A stretch of DNA of 64,000 nt from Streptomyces sp. HmicA12 (GCF_000373565.1 NZ_KB891831.1:497330-561329), one strand, 5' to 3'; positions 42,291-52,234 are shown, numbered from the stretch's first letter. Made by a program: numbers and translations. Notes: a model not told the origin generated them from the letters alone.

Positions 42291-43322
42291 ATGAAGACGG
42301 CTTTGGTGATCGGTGCGGCAGGGCAGATCGGGCGACCGGCGGTGCGGGCGCTCGCGGAGGACGGCTGGGCGGTGACGGCGGCCTCGCTCGGGGGCGGGCG
42401 CGACGCGGACTGGCCGGACGAGGTGCGGGCGGTGCGGCTCGACCGGGAGGACGACGCGGCGGTCGTGGCGCTCGTCGGGGACGGGGTCGACCTGGTCGTC
42501 GACATGGTGGCCCTCACGGCGGATCACGGGCGGCAACTGGCGGGGCTCGCCGACCGGGTCGGTTCGGCCGTGGTGATCTCCAGCGGCGCGATCTACGAGG
42601 ACGAGCGGGGTCGCAGTTTCCTCACGCAGGAGGAGCCGGACGGCGCGCCGCGATATCCCGTGCCGATACCGGAGAACTGGCGGACGCTGGCGCCGGGCGA
42701 CGGGTACGGGCCCCGCAAGGTGCGCATCGAGCAGGACCTGCTGGCCCTCGGTGACCGGATGCCGACGACGCTGGTGCGGGCGGGCGCGGTGCACGGCCCG
42801 CACTGCAGGACGCCGCGCGAGCTGTACTTCGTGAAGCGGAACCTCGACGGGCGTCGCACGCGCGTCCTCGCGTACAACGGCGAGAGCCGCTTCCACCCGG
42901 CGAGCGTGCGCAATCTGGCGGAGCTGGTACGGCTCGCGGCCGCCCGGCCCGGATCGCGGGTGCTGAACGGGGCCGACCCCGACTCCCCCACGGTCGCCGA
43001 GATCGGCGCGATGATCGACGGGCTGATGGGCGTGGAGACGGAGACGGTGCTGATCGACGGGGAGCCGCCGTCGCCCGAGGTCGGGTCCACGCCGTGGTCG
43101 GCGGCGCACCCGGTCGTCTTCGGCATGTCGGCCGCCGAGCGCGAGCTCGGGTACAAGCCGGTGACGACGTACGCCGAAGCCCTTCCCGAGACGGTGGGCT
43201 GGCTGACCGGGCGGCTGCGCGAGCAGGACTGGCGGGACGGCTTCCCGCGGATGGTCGCCGCCTACACGACCGGTCTGTTCGACTACGCGGCCGAGGACGC
43301 CTGGCTGGCGTCCCGCGGATGA
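42291..43322 (+). CDS. NAD-dependent epimerase/dehydratase-family protein
   Basis: A 343-residue extended short-chain-dehydrogenase-fold protein. The Rossmann dinucleotide loop is IGAAGQIGRPAV near the N-terminus. The catalytic Tyr and Lys are probably in YGPRKVRIEQDL at about residue 140, consistent with the YxxxK theme. The substrate is unknown; sugar-nucleotide or atypical reductase chemistry is possible. A 15-bp hairpin follows. Confidence 0.8.
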   Translation: MKTALVIGAAGQIGRPAVRALAEDGWAVTAASLGGGRDADWPDEVRAVRLDREDDAAVVALVGDGVDLVVDMVALTADHGRQLAGLADRVGSAVVISSGAIYEDERGRSFLTQEEPDGAPRYPVPIPENWRTLAPGDGYGPRKVRIEQDLLALGDRMPTTLVRAGAVHGPHCRTPRELYFVKRNLDGRRTRVLAYNGESRFHPASVRNLAELVRLAAARPGSRVLNGADPDSPTVAEIGAMIDGLMGVETETVLIDGEPPSPEVGSTPWSAAHPVVFGMSAAERELGYKPVTTYAEALPETVGWLTGRLREQDWRDGFPRMVAAYTTGLFDYAAEDAWLASRG

Positions 43323-43323
43323 C

Positions 43324-43358
43324 GAGAGGCCCGGCCCCACGAAGGGGCCGGGCCTCTC
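43324..43358. terminator. Bidirectional hairpin terminator
   Basis: A perfect 15-bp stem (gagaggcccggcccc / ggggccgggcctctc) with loop acgaa lies directly after the epimerase stop and just before the end of the convergent peptidase gene. Confidence 0.85.
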
Positions 43359-43370
43359 AGCGACCTGAGG

Positions 43371-44993
43371 TCACGGCTTCGGGGTGGCGTGCGGGGCGCA
43401 CGTCACGTCCTCGCTGTCGACCTTGCCGGTGAGCAGGTACGTGTCGACACGGTCGTTGATGCAGGGGTTGGTCAGACCGGTGACACCGTGCGAGCCCGCG
43501 TCCTTCTCGGTGATCAGGCGGGAGCCCTTGAAGCGCTTGTGCAGTTCGACGGCGCCCTCGTACGGGGTGGCGGCGTCACGCGTGGACTGCACGATCAGGA
43601 CCGACGGCAGACCCTTGCCGGTCCTGACGTCGATCGGCGTCTGCTGCTTGGTCTTCCAGGTGGCGCAGGGCAGGTTCATCCACGCGTTCGCCCACGTCAT
43701 GAACGGGTACTTCTTGTTCAGTTCCGTGTTGTCGCGGTCCCACTTCTTCCAGCTGGTGGGCCACTTGGCGTCGGCGCACTCGACCGCGGTGTAGACCGCG
43801 TTGCTGTTCTCGGAGGCGGCGTTGCCCGCGGTGTCCGACATGTCGGGGGCGATGGCGTCGACCAGGGCCTGCGTGTCGCCGGCGACGTACTTGCTCCACG
43901 TCTGGGCGACGGGCACCCATGAGGAGTCGTAGTACGGCGCGCTCTGGAAGAAGCCGATGAGCTCGGCCGGGCCGACGACCCCGCCGATGGGGTTCTTCTT
44001 CGCGGCGGCGCGCAGGGTCTCCCACTGCTTCTGCACCGCGGCACGCGTGGTGCCGAGGTGGAAGGTCGCGTCGTTCTTTGCGACCCAGTCCTGCCAGTCG
44101 TTCCAGCGGCCCTGGAAGGCGATGTCCTGGTTCAGGTTCGCCTCGTACCAGATGTTGTCCTTCGCCGGGTTGACGACGCTGTCCACGATCATGCGGCGGA
44201 CGTGGCCCGGGAAGAGGGTGCCGTAGACGGCGCCCAGGTAGGTGCCGTAGGAGACGCCCAGGTAGTTGAGCTTCTTCTCGCCGAGCCCGGCGCGGATGAC
44301 GTCGAGGTCACGCGCGGTGTTCGGCGTCGTCATGTGCGGCAGCATCTCGCCGCTGCGCTCGTAGCAGCCGTCCGCGTACTCCTTGGCGAGCTTGCGCTGG
44401 GCGAGCTTGTCCGCCTCGGTGTCGGGGACCGGGTCGGCCTTGGGCGCCTTGACGAACTCCTGCGGGTCGATGCAGGAGATCGGCGCGGAGTGGCCGACGC
44501 CGCGCGGGTCGAAGCCGACGAAGTCGTACGCCTTCGAGGTCTTCGTCCACAGCGGGTTCTTGGAGGTCACGCGGGCCGGGAAGCGCATGCCGGAGCCGCC
44601 GGGGCCGCCCGGGTTGTAGACGAGGGCGCCCTGGCGCTCGTCCTTGGTGCCCGTGCTGCCGATGCGGTCGACGGCGAGCTCGATCTGCTTGCCGAACGGC
44701 TTCGCGTAGTCGAGCGGAACGGTGACGTACCCGCACTGGATCGGCTTGGCGAGCCCCCAGTCCTCGGGACAGTCCTTCCAGTCGATGCCCTTCGCCTCGG
44801 CCTTGGCCGCAGCGATGGCCGCACCCACGGCCTCACGGTTGTGGGTGCTGGTGCCCGACGTGCCGTGCTGCGCCGAGGCGTTGGCGGCGGGGGCGGCGAC
44901 CGCTCCCGCTATCAACGCGGCCGCGGCGACGGCGCCCGCGGAGCCGATCGCCACCTTCCGGCTGCCGCGACCCGTCTGTCCAGTCCGTCTCAA
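43371..44993 (-). CDS. Secreted S33 peptidase (tripeptidyl aminopeptidase Tap/SlpD-like)
   Basis: A 540-residue exported alpha/beta-hydrolase peptidase. It starts with a basic n-region and a long Ala-rich signal cut near NASA. NPGGPGGSG forms the oxyanion loop, GVSYGTYLG carries the Ser nucleophile, and late STRDAATPY and GSHGVTG provide Asp and His. Streptomyces Tap-type enzymes release tripeptides from N-termini outside the cell; SlpD/E homologues are mycelium-associated. I chose TTG 44993 because GGGAGG lies 6 nt upstream and the signal follows; ATG 45011 sits upstream of that site. Confidence 0.88.
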   Translation of the reverse strand: MRRTGQTGRGSRKVAIGSAGAVAAAALIAGAVAAPAANASAQHGTSGTSTHNREAVGAAIAAAKAEAKGIDWKDCPEDWGLAKPIQCGYVTVPLDYAKPFGKQIELAVDRIGSTGTKDERQGALVYNPGGPGGSGMRFPARVTSKNPLWTKTSKAYDFVGFDPRGVGHSAPISCIDPQEFVKAPKADPVPDTEADKLAQRKLAKEYADGCYERSGEMLPHMTTPNTARDLDVIRAGLGEKKLNYLGVSYGTYLGAVYGTLFPGHVRRMIVDSVVNPAKDNIWYEANLNQDIAFQGRWNDWQDWVAKNDATFHLGTTRAAVQKQWETLRAAAKKNPIGGVVGPAELIGFFQSAPYYDSSWVPVAQTWSKYVAGDTQALVDAIAPDMSDTAGNAASENSNAVYTAVECADAKWPTSWKKWDRDNTELNKKYPFMTWANAWMNLPCATWKTKQQTPIDVRTGKGLPSVLIVQSTRDAATPYEGAVELHKRFKGSRLITEKDAGSHGVTGLTNPCINDRVDTYLLTGKVDSEDVTCAPHATPKP

Positions 44994-45142
44994 GTGAGCC
45001 CTCCCGTACATGGATTCGATCGTTACGTCGATCGGGTTGCCGACCGGTACGGGGATCCTGTCGGCTGTGAGCACCCTGAGGACAGAGAAGACAGGCGTTC
45101 TTTACCAATCCGATAAACGGGATAACTCGTCCCGGTGAGCGG

Positions 45143-45906
45143 TCAGTCCGCCAGTCGGCGCAATGCCGCGTCGAGCGTACGGCGCAGCCGCAGGGCATCC
45201 GGCGCGACGGCGGTGACGAGGACAGCGGGCCCCGCGAGCGGGGTGAGTGCGGCCGTGCCCTGCTCGTCGAGGACGGCGGCGGACGGCATCTCGGTCTCGA
45301 ACTCGGGCCGTACGACGACGAGTTGACCGAGTGCGCGGTGTCCGGACAGGACGGCGGGCCCGTCCCAGCCGCCGGGCGCCCCCGGGCCGCAGGCCAGCTC
45401 CTGGTCGAGCAGGGGCCGGCCGGCCCGGTACACGGTCAGGCGGCTGGTGAGGCGGCCCGGGTCCTCCCCCACGCGGCCGAGCACCTGCTCCTCGCGCAGT
45501 ACGAGGCGGGCGCCCGGGGCGAGCTCGGCGCGCGTGGTGACGCGCAGGTCGCTGCCGTGCGCCGAGATCAGCTGCTCGGGCAGCCAGTCGAGACGGGCCC
45601 CGTCGGCCACCGTGAGCCGGACGTCGTAGCGGGCCTCGCCCTTGGCCTGGCCCGGCAGCGCGAGGGTGGCGGCGACCGAGCCGACGTGCAGCCGGGCGCC
45701 CTCGTCCGCGCGGGCCTCGACGGTGAAGTGGTCGCCGCCGAGGGGGCCGCTCATCGCTCCGACGAGCATGACGCGCGCTTCGCCCTCGCCCACGGCCCGG
45801 GTGCGGCGCAGCGCGAGCGAGCCCTCGCTCTCCAGCGCCGGCAGCGCGGTGCCGCCCCGGCCGTCGCCGCGGGCGGCGATCCGGGCGAGGGAGCGGACCC
45901 CTGCCG

Positions 45907-45910
<4 letters not shown>
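45143..45910 (-). CDS. ureD: Urease accessory protein UreD (UreH)
   Basis: A 255-residue beta-rich accessory protein that scaffolds nickel delivery with UreF and UreG. Typical segments: GDHFTVEARADEGARLHVGS, LDWLPEQLI and RLVLREEQVLGR. Start ATG 45910 overlaps the ureG stop (ATGA). It is the last gene of ureABCFGD. Confidence 0.9.
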
Positions 45911-46587
<677 letters not shown>

Positions 46588-46617
46588 GGTGATCACGGCT
46601 CCAGTTGGTTCAACCAG

Positions 46618-46688
46618 CCTGTCCGACGTTTGAGGACGAGGCCGTTCAGGCCGATGGGGGTCTGGGGGCGAAGCCCCCCGGTTCGGGA
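46618..46688. repeat. Streptomyces REP-like intergenic element
   Basis: The run from cctgtccgacgtttgaggac through gggggcgaagccccc resembles a widespread Streptomyces intergenic repeat as I remember it. It contains hairpins ggcc-gttca-ggcc and gggggc-gaa-gccccc. It lies between ureF and ureG, beside the MITE-like element. Confidence 0.6.
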
Positions 46689-46730
46689 AGGGGAAGGGTC
46701 GGCGGGGCGAGATTCCCGTACGGCGCTCCG

Positions 46731-46863
46731 CTAGGTCGTGTCCGCAAAGTCCCTCCGTCCGCCCGGAGGGCGGGCCCCGCGGCGTCAATGGGGTCTCCCC
46801 TGCTCGAACGGAGTCGAGAGCTTGGGGAAGCGGGGCAGACGGGACTTTGCGGACACGACCTAG
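46731..46863. mobile_element. 133-bp MITE-like element with 23-bp perfect terminal inverted repeats
   Basis: Left end ctaggtcgtgtccgcaaagt (46731-) and right end (to 46863) are perfect inverted copies over 23 bp. Both ends carry CTAG, a palindrome that may be the duplicated target. No coding frame lies inside, so it would need a transposase in trans. The right CTAG supplies the TAG stop of ureF. It is inside the urease operon. Confidence 0.75.
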
Positions 46864-47534
46864 GACGCGAACAGCCTCACAGGCCAGCCGGCATGGACTT
46901 CGGCCCCGATCTCCAGGAGCGGAGCGGACCCCGCGGGCAGCTCGTCGAGCCCGAGCTCGACGGCCCGTCTCGCCGCGTCCACGGCGTCGGCGACGATCCG
47001 GTCCAGCTCCGGCGCGAGGCGCGCGAGCGCCCTGGTCGCGTCGAACGGGTCGAGGCTCAGCAGCCGTACGACCGCGGTCGCGGGCCCGCTGACCCCTTCG
47101 TACGCGGAACAGTACGCGGCGTCCTCGGCCCCGAGCCCGGCCGCCCGCGCGGCGAGGCCCAGGACGACCGGCTGGTGCGCGCCCTTGGGGAACTCTCTCG
47201 CCAGGGCGTCGAGTTCGGGGTGGGGCCAGGTGGCGCGGGCGGCCCGCATCATCTGCCGCCCGAGCTTGCGCGCGGTGCCCCGGAGCGCCGCGGACGGGGT
47301 GCGGGCGTCGGCGGCCGTGTCGAGGGCGACGGGGTCGATGCCGAGCGCCGCGGCGGCGGCGAGGGCGGCCGAGACGGCCCCGCTGGTGTACAGGCGCCCC
47401 CGGCAGAACTCCTCCAGGCTCGCGGCGCCGGTGATGCGGCCCGCCTTGACCGCGGCCTCCGCCCCGCCGGAGTGGGCGTGCCCACCGGCGGGGAAGCGGC
47501 CGTCGGCCAGGACGAGCAGTGCTGCGCGCGTCAT
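46860..47534 (-). CDS. ureF: Urease accessory protein UreF
   Basis: A 224-residue helical accessory protein of normal length. Recognisable segments: LVLADGRFPAGGHAHSGG, ARAAGLGAEDAAYCSAYEG and C-terminal EVHAGWPVRLFAS. It forms the UreD-F-G complex that activates the apo-enzyme. Its stop codon is the TAG of a CTAG at the edge of the MITE-like element, so the insertion preserved the reading frame end. It lies 19 nt after ureC. Confidence 0.92.
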   Translation of the reverse strand: MTRAALLVLADGRFPAGGHAHSGGAEAAVKAGRITGAASLEEFCRGRLYTSGAVSAALAAAAALGIDPVALDTAADARTPSAALRGTARKLGRQMMRAARATWPHPELDALAREFPKGAHQPVVLGLAARAAGLGAEDAAYCSAYEGVSGPATAVVRLLSLDPFDATRALARLAPELDRIVADAVDAARRAVELGLDELPAGSAPLLEIGAEVHAGWPVRLFAS

Positions 47535-47553
47535 CTCGTGCTCACCCGGCGGT

Positions 47554-49275
47554 TCAGAACAGGAAGTACCGCTGCGCGAGCGGCAGTTCGGCGGCCGGGG
47601 CGGGTTCGACGAGTTCGCCGTCGATGGTCACGGCGAACGAGTCGGGGGCGACCTCGACGCGGGGCAGGGTGTCGTTGTTGAGCATGTCCGCCTTGCTGCG
47701 CCCGCGGGTCGAGCGGATCGGGACGAAGGACCGGTCGAGGCCGAGCCGCCCGACGAGCCCGTCCTCGATCGCGGTCTCCGTGACGAAGTTGAGGGAGTTG
47801 GCGGCGGGGGCCTTGCCGTACGCGCCGAACATCGGGCGCGGCATGACCGGCTGCGGCGTCGGGATGGAGGCGTTGGCGTCGCCCATCTGCGCGTAGGCGA
47901 TCTGTCCGCCCTTGATCACGACCTGCGGCTTGACGCCGAAGAACTTCGGGTCCCAGAGCACCAGGTCGGCGAGCTTGCCGGTCTCGACGGAGCCGACCTC
48001 GCCCTCGATGCCCTGCGCGATCGCCGCGTTGATCGTGTACTTGGCGACGTAGCGGCGGGCGCGCTGGTTGTCGGCGCGGAGGTCGCCGGGCAGGAAGCCG
48101 CGGCGGCGCTTCATCACGTGCGCGGTCTGCCAGGTGCGCATGATGACCTCGCCGATGCGGCCCATGGCCTGCGAGTCCGACGACATGATCGAGATGGCGC
48201 CCATGTCGTGCAGGATGTCCTCGGCCGCGATGGTGGTGGGCCGGATGCGGGACTCGGCGAAGGCGAGGTCCTCGGGGACGGCGGGGTTGAGGTGGTGACA
48301 GACCATCAGCATGTCGAGGTGTTCCTCGACGGTGTTGACGGTGTGCGGCCGGGTCGGGTTGGTGGACGACGGCAGCATGTTGGGCAGCTGCACGGCCGTG
48401 ATCATGTCGGGCGCGTGCCCGCCGCCCGCGCCCTCGACGTGGAAGGCGTGCAGGGTGCGACCGCCGACGGCGTCGAAGGTGTCCTGGACGAAGCCGGACT
48501 CGTTCAACGTGTCGGAGTGGACGGCGAGTTGGGCGCCGGACTCCTCGCACACGTCGAGGCAGGCGGAGATGACGGCCGGGGTCGCGCCCCAGTCCTCGTG
48601 GATCTTGAAGCCGCAGACGCCCGCGCGCAGTTGGTCGCGCATGGACTCCTTCGACATGGTGTTGCCCTTGCCGAGGAAGCCGATGTTGACGGGGCTGTTC
48701 TCCATCGCCGCGAACATCCGGGCCAGGTGCCAGGAGCCGGGGGTGATGGTGGTCGCCTTCGAGCCTTCGGCCGGTCCGGTGCCGCCGCCGACGAGCGTCG
48801 TCACGCCGGACGCGAGCGCCTCGTCGACGATGGTCGGCGAGATGAAGTGGATGTGGGTGTCGATGCCGCCCGCGGTGACGATCTTGCCGTTGCCCGCGAG
48901 GACCTCGGTCTCCGGGCCGATGACGAGGTCGGGGTGGACGCCGTCCATGGTGTCCGGGTTGCCGGACTTGCCGATGGCGGTGATCCGGCCGTCCCGTATC
49001 CCGATGTCGGCCTTGACGATGCCCCAGTGGTCGATGATCACCGCACCGGTGATGACGGTGTCGGGGGTGCCTTCGGCGCGCGTGGCACGCGACTGGCCCA
49101 TGGATTCGCGGATGACCTTGCCGCCGCCGAAGACGGACTCGTCGCCGGAGAGGCCGGGGCCGCCGGAGCGGTCCTCCTCGATCTCGACGAGAAGGTCGGT
49201 GTCGGCGAGCCGGATGCGGTCGCCGGTGGTGGGACCGAACAGGTCGGCGTAGGCGGCGCGGGACAGCTCAGGCAT
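47554..49275 (-). CDS. ureC: Urease alpha subunit UreC
   Basis: The 573-residue catalytic subunit hydrolyses urea to ammonia and carbamate. Nickel ligands and active-site residues are in VDTHIHFI, GFKIHEDWG (carbamylated Lys and His), HSDTLNESGF, and the flap Cys/His MVCHHLNP. Start ATG 49275 follows GGAGGTG at suitable spacing and overlaps the ureB stop by 8 nt; GTG 49284 would include that ribosome site. Confidence 0.97.
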   Translation of the reverse strand: MPELSRAAYADLFGPTTGDRIRLADTDLLVEIEEDRSGGPGLSGDESVFGGGKVIRESMGQSRATRAEGTPDTVITGAVIIDHWGIVKADIGIRDGRITAIGKSGNPDTMDGVHPDLVIGPETEVLAGNGKIVTAGGIDTHIHFISPTIVDEALASGVTTLVGGGTGPAEGSKATTITPGSWHLARMFAAMENSPVNIGFLGKGNTMSKESMRDQLRAGVCGFKIHEDWGATPAVISACLDVCEESGAQLAVHSDTLNESGFVQDTFDAVGGRTLHAFHVEGAGGGHAPDMITAVQLPNMLPSSTNPTRPHTVNTVEEHLDMLMVCHHLNPAVPEDLAFAESRIRPTTIAAEDILHDMGAISIMSSDSQAMGRIGEVIMRTWQTAHVMKRRRGFLPGDLRADNQRARRYVAKYTINAAIAQGIEGEVGSVETGKLADLVLWDPKFFGVKPQVVIKGGQIAYAQMGDANASIPTPQPVMPRPMFGAYGKAPAANSLNFVTETAIEDGLVGRLGLDRSFVPIRSTRGRSKADMLNNDTLPRVEVAPDSFAVTIDGELVEPAPAAELPLAQRYFLF

Positions 49276-49579
49276 CGAGGGCACCTCCGGTCTCGCCGCG
49301 CAGGCCGGTGACGATGCGGTTGCCTGCGAGGGGTACGAGTTCGACGTCGACGGGGATGCCGGGTTCGAAGCGAACGGCGGTGCCCGCGGCGATGTTCAGC
49401 CGCCGGCCGCGGGCGGCGGCGCGGTCGAAGTCGAGGCCCGGGTTGGCCTCGGCGAAGTGGTAGTGGGAGCCGACCTGGACGGGCCGGTCGGCGGCGTTGA
49501 GCACCGTCATGCGCGTGACCTCGCGGCCCGCGTTGTATACGACGGGTTCGTCGGCGAAGAGGATCTCTCCGGGAATCAT
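49268..49579 (-). CDS. ureB: Urease beta subunit UreB
   Basis: A 103-residue structural subunit. MIPGEILFAD, VQVGSHYHFAEANPGLDFDR and GTAVRFEPG are characteristic. Start ATG 49579 lies 14 nt after ureA. Confidence 0.96.
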   Translation of the reverse strand: MIPGEILFADEPVVYNAGREVTRMTVLNAADRPVQVGSHYHFAEANPGLDFDRAAARGRRLNIAAGTAVRFEPGIPVDVELVPLAGNRIVTGLRGETGGALDA

Positions 49580-49593
49580 GTGCCGCGCCCCCG

Positions 49594-49896
<303 letters not shown>

Positions 49897-49969
49897 GGTC
49901 CCACCTCATAGTCCTTCACTCCGGGCCGTGCGGGGCCCGGCTGCCGCGGCCACCGCGACGGGTATAGAT

Positions 49970-49985
49970 GTAACACACATGAAAT
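49970..49985. promoter_or_regulatory. GlnR-box-like site upstream of ureA
   Basis: gtaacacacatgaaat fits the actinobacterial GlnR half pattern gTnAc-N6-GaAAc, differing only in its last base. It lies 74-89 bp upstream of the ureA start. GlnR control of ureA is established in S. coelicolor. The second a/b pair of the full box is not evident. Confidence 0.5.
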
Positions 49986-50094
49986 GCGCGCGATCTTGCG
50001 CACCCCGGTTACGAAAACCCCTGATGGCGTGGGCTGCAGGCTAGTTGGGCGGAGTTTCAACGACGTTAACCGTCGCTTGACCGAGCCATGGTGA

Positions 50095-50718
50095 TCAGCT
50101 GACCTCCCGCATGCCCATCAGGCTCCGCAGGCCGGCCTGGAGCGCCTCGGCCGGCACGTCCTTGAAGAGGGCCTGCTGGGCGATGAAACCCTGCACCGCC
50201 GCGATCATCGTCCGCGCGACGGCGTCCGCGTCCGCGTCGGCGGCCATCAGGCCCGCCTCCTGGTAGCCCTCCACGATCGTCACCCAGGACGCGCAGATCC
50301 TGGCGTAGCCCTCCTGGATGGCGGTGGCGAGCGCCGGGTCGCGCAGGGTCTCCGTCCACACCTGGACCATGAGCCGCCCGATGACCGGCATCCCGCCCTC
50401 GTCGCGCAGGCCGGGCCGGAGCCCCTGCACCTGCCGCATGACCTTGTCGACCAGTTCGTGGGGCGGCGAGGGCGGCACCTCCTTGGCCGCCTCCTCGTAG
50501 ATCGCGCCCACGTCGTCGAGCACCTCGGTGACGATCGCGTGGATCAGCTCCTCCTTGCCGCGGAAGTAGCGGTAGACCGCCCCGGCGGACAGGCCGACCC
50601 CCTTGAGGACGTCCTGCATCGAGGTGGCATGGAAGCCGTTGCGGGCGAAGCAGAGCGCCGCGCCGTCCAGGATCTGGCGGCGGCGGGCGTCGAGGTGCTC
50701 TTGGGATACACGGGCCAT
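50095..50718 (-). CDS. TetR-family repressor of the adjacent membrane protein
   Basis: A 207-residue TetR regulator. HTH: TSMQDVLKGVGLSAGAVYRYF and GKEELIHAI. The remaining helices form a ligand pocket. Start ATG 50718 opens with MARVSQEHLDARRRQIL, usual for the family. A minus-strand promoter (TTGTCA, 17 nt, TAACTT) overlaps one of two matching operator-like sites in the divergent spacer. Confidence 0.9.
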   Translation of the reverse strand: MARVSQEHLDARRRQILDGAALCFARNGFHATSMQDVLKGVGLSAGAVYRYFRGKEELIHAIVTEVLDDVGAIYEEAAKEVPPSPPHELVDKVMRQVQGLRPGLRDEGGMPVIGRLMVQVWTETLRDPALATAIQEGYARICASWVTIVEGYQEAGLMAADADADAVARTMIAAVQGFIAQQALFKDVPAEALQAGLRSLMGMREVS

Positions 50719-50725
50719 GCGCCTC

Positions 50726-50810
50726 AAGTTAAAACGAACATTCATTCTTGACAAGGAGAGAGCCTGGTGGCGAGAGTGGGGGCATCCCATAAAACGAACG
50801 GTCATTCTCT
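50726..50810. promoter_or_regulatory. tetR promoter and duplicated operator
   Basis: Minus-strand -35 TTGTCA (50754-50749) and -10 TAACTT (50731-50726) are spaced 17 nt. Two near-identical sites, aaaacgaacattcattctt (50731-) and aaaacgaacggtcattctc (50791-), start exactly 60 bp apart. The first lies in the promoter spacer. Autorepression and control of the divergent gene are inferred. Confidence 0.65.
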
Positions 50811-50841
50811 CAGCCGTCCACGGCTCCCCCAGGGGGAACGC

Positions 50842-51834
50842 ATGTCAGCCCTGACCCGCAAATCCGCCGCGGCGATCCTGCTCGTACCGGTGCTCGCCGC
50901 TCTCGCCCTGTGGGCCTTCGCCTGGCCCGCGGCCCGGACGGCGCCGCGCGATCTGCCGCTCGGTGTCGCCGGGCCCGCCGCCGCCGCCTCCGCGGTGGAG
51001 CATCAACTGGCCGCGCGGGACGGGGCGTTCGAGATACATCGGTACGCCGACGAGGCCGCGGCCCGCGCCGCGATCGAGGACCGGGCCGTATACGGAGCGG
51101 TGGTCGCCGGCGCGGGCGCCCCGAAGCTGCTGACCGCGTCGGCGGCGAGCCCGGTCGTCGCGCAGTTGTTGCAGCAGGCGGTGAGTGCCCAGGCGCCGGC
51201 CGGGGCGACGGTGCGGACCGTCGACGTGGTGCCCGCCCCCGCCGCCGACCCCCGTGGCTCCGCTCTGAGTTCGAGCGTGCTGCCGCTCGCCATCGCGGGA
51301 GTCGCGGGCGGTGCGCTCGTCACGATGCTGCGGCTGCGCGGGGTGCGCGCCGCGCTCACCCTGGTCGGGGCCGCGGCGCTGGTCGGCCTGGCCGGCGCCG
51401 CCCTCGCACACAGCTGGCTCGGCGTGCTGGCGGGTGACTGGTGGGCCGTGGCCGGAGTGCTCGGCCTGTCCTCGCTCGCGGTGGGCGCGACCGTCGCCGG
51501 TCTCGCCGCACTGATCGGACCGGCCGGGATCGGCCTCGGCGCGCTGACGATGGTCCTGCTCGGCAACCCGTTCTCCGGAGTGGCCTCCGCTCCGCAGCTG
51601 CTGCCCGAACCGGTCGGCCTGCTCGGCCAGTTGCTGCCGCCCGGCGCCGGTGGCTCACTGCTGCGCTCGGTCGCCTTCTTCGACGGGGCCCGGGCGGCGA
51701 CGCCCGCGATCACGCTCGCCGCATGGGCGGGACTCGGCCTGCTGGCGGTGCTCGTCGGCGGTCTGCGCGGACGGCGCACGGCTGCGCCGCGGGAGTCGCC
51801 CGCCGCCACCCCGGCGCCGCAGCCGGTGGGCTGA
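50842..51834 (+). CDS. ABC-2/YhgE-like integral membrane protein
   Basis: A 330-residue membrane protein. One N-terminal helix (about 10-30) is followed by an extracytoplasmic domain (about 35-145) and then five or six helices (about 150-310), a layout seen in ABC-2-like permeases or YhgE/Pip-type proteins. No ATPase gene is adjacent. AGGGGG before ATG 50842 fixes the start. The divergent TetR with twin operators suggests inducible export or stress function. Confidence 0.7.
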   Translation: MSALTRKSAAAILLVPVLAALALWAFAWPAARTAPRDLPLGVAGPAAAASAVEHQLAARDGAFEIHRYADEAAARAAIEDRAVYGAVVAGAGAPKLLTASAASPVVAQLLQQAVSAQAPAGATVRTVDVVPAPAADPRGSALSSSVLPLAIAGVAGGALVTMLRLRGVRAALTLVGAAALVGLAGAALAHSWLGVLAGDWWAVAGVLGLSSLAVGATVAGLAALIGPAGIGLGALTMVLLGNPFSGVASAPQLLPEPVGLLGQLLPPGAGGSLLRSVAFFDGARAATPAITLAAWAGLGLLAVLVGGLRGRRTAAPRESPAATPAPQPVG

Positions 51835-51854
51835 ACCTGGCACAGACGCGGACC

Positions 51855-51899
51855 GGCCGCGCATCCCCGCTGTAGCGGACGGGGGTGCGCGGCCTTTTT
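51855..51899 (+). terminator. Rho-independent terminator
   Basis: A long imperfect GC stem (ggccgcgcatcccc with ggggtgcgcggcc, one bulge) is followed by TTTTT at 51895-51899. It ends the membrane-protein gene. Confidence 0.85.
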
Positions 51900-51943
51900 G
51901 CGCGGCGGCGCGCGCAAGAAACCTGTGCGCGGAGGGAGTTCGG

Positions 51944-52234
51944 CTACCTGACCTCGGGGCCGCGATGTTCCGCCGCGATCCCGAACCGCTGCTGTTCGCT
52001 CGGAGCGGACGACAGGGATCCGACCCGGGACACGGAACTGATCACGGGCTCCTCCGCCGGGTCGCCCGGCTTGACCCCCATCGCTTCGAGTCGCTCCAGG
52101 TCAGCGGCCGAGACGAGGGCGACGAGCGGCTTGCCGTGGCGGGTGACGACGACGCGCTCGCCGCCGTACACCACGCGGTTGATCAATTCGGCGAGCTCTG
52201 CCCTGGCTTGCGTCACCGGAATCTCGTAGGCCAT
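51944..52234 (-). CDS. YefM/Phd-type antitoxin without adjacent toxin
   Basis: A 96-residue protein with the type II antitoxin DNA-binding domain: MAYEIPVTQARAELAELINR, VVYGGERVVVTRHGKPLVALV, SAADLERLEAM. The C-terminal tail, which would bind a toxin, is Ser/Glu-rich. No RelE/YoeB- or Doc-like toxin follows; the next gene downstream is an unrelated membrane protein. ATG 52243 is an alternative start. The divergent clpP-like gene lies 83 bp away, with TGTACA-type repeats between. Confidence 0.85.
   Translation of the reverse strand: MAYEIPVTQARAELAELINRVVYGGERVVVTRHGKPLVALVSAADLERLEAMGVKPGDPAEEPVISSVSRVGSLSSAPSEQQRFGIAAEHRGPEVR

Noticed and set aside
46860..47534. Truncation of UreF by the MITE-like element
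   Set aside because: The protein has normal length and the usual C-terminal end; the insertion fell at the stop codon.
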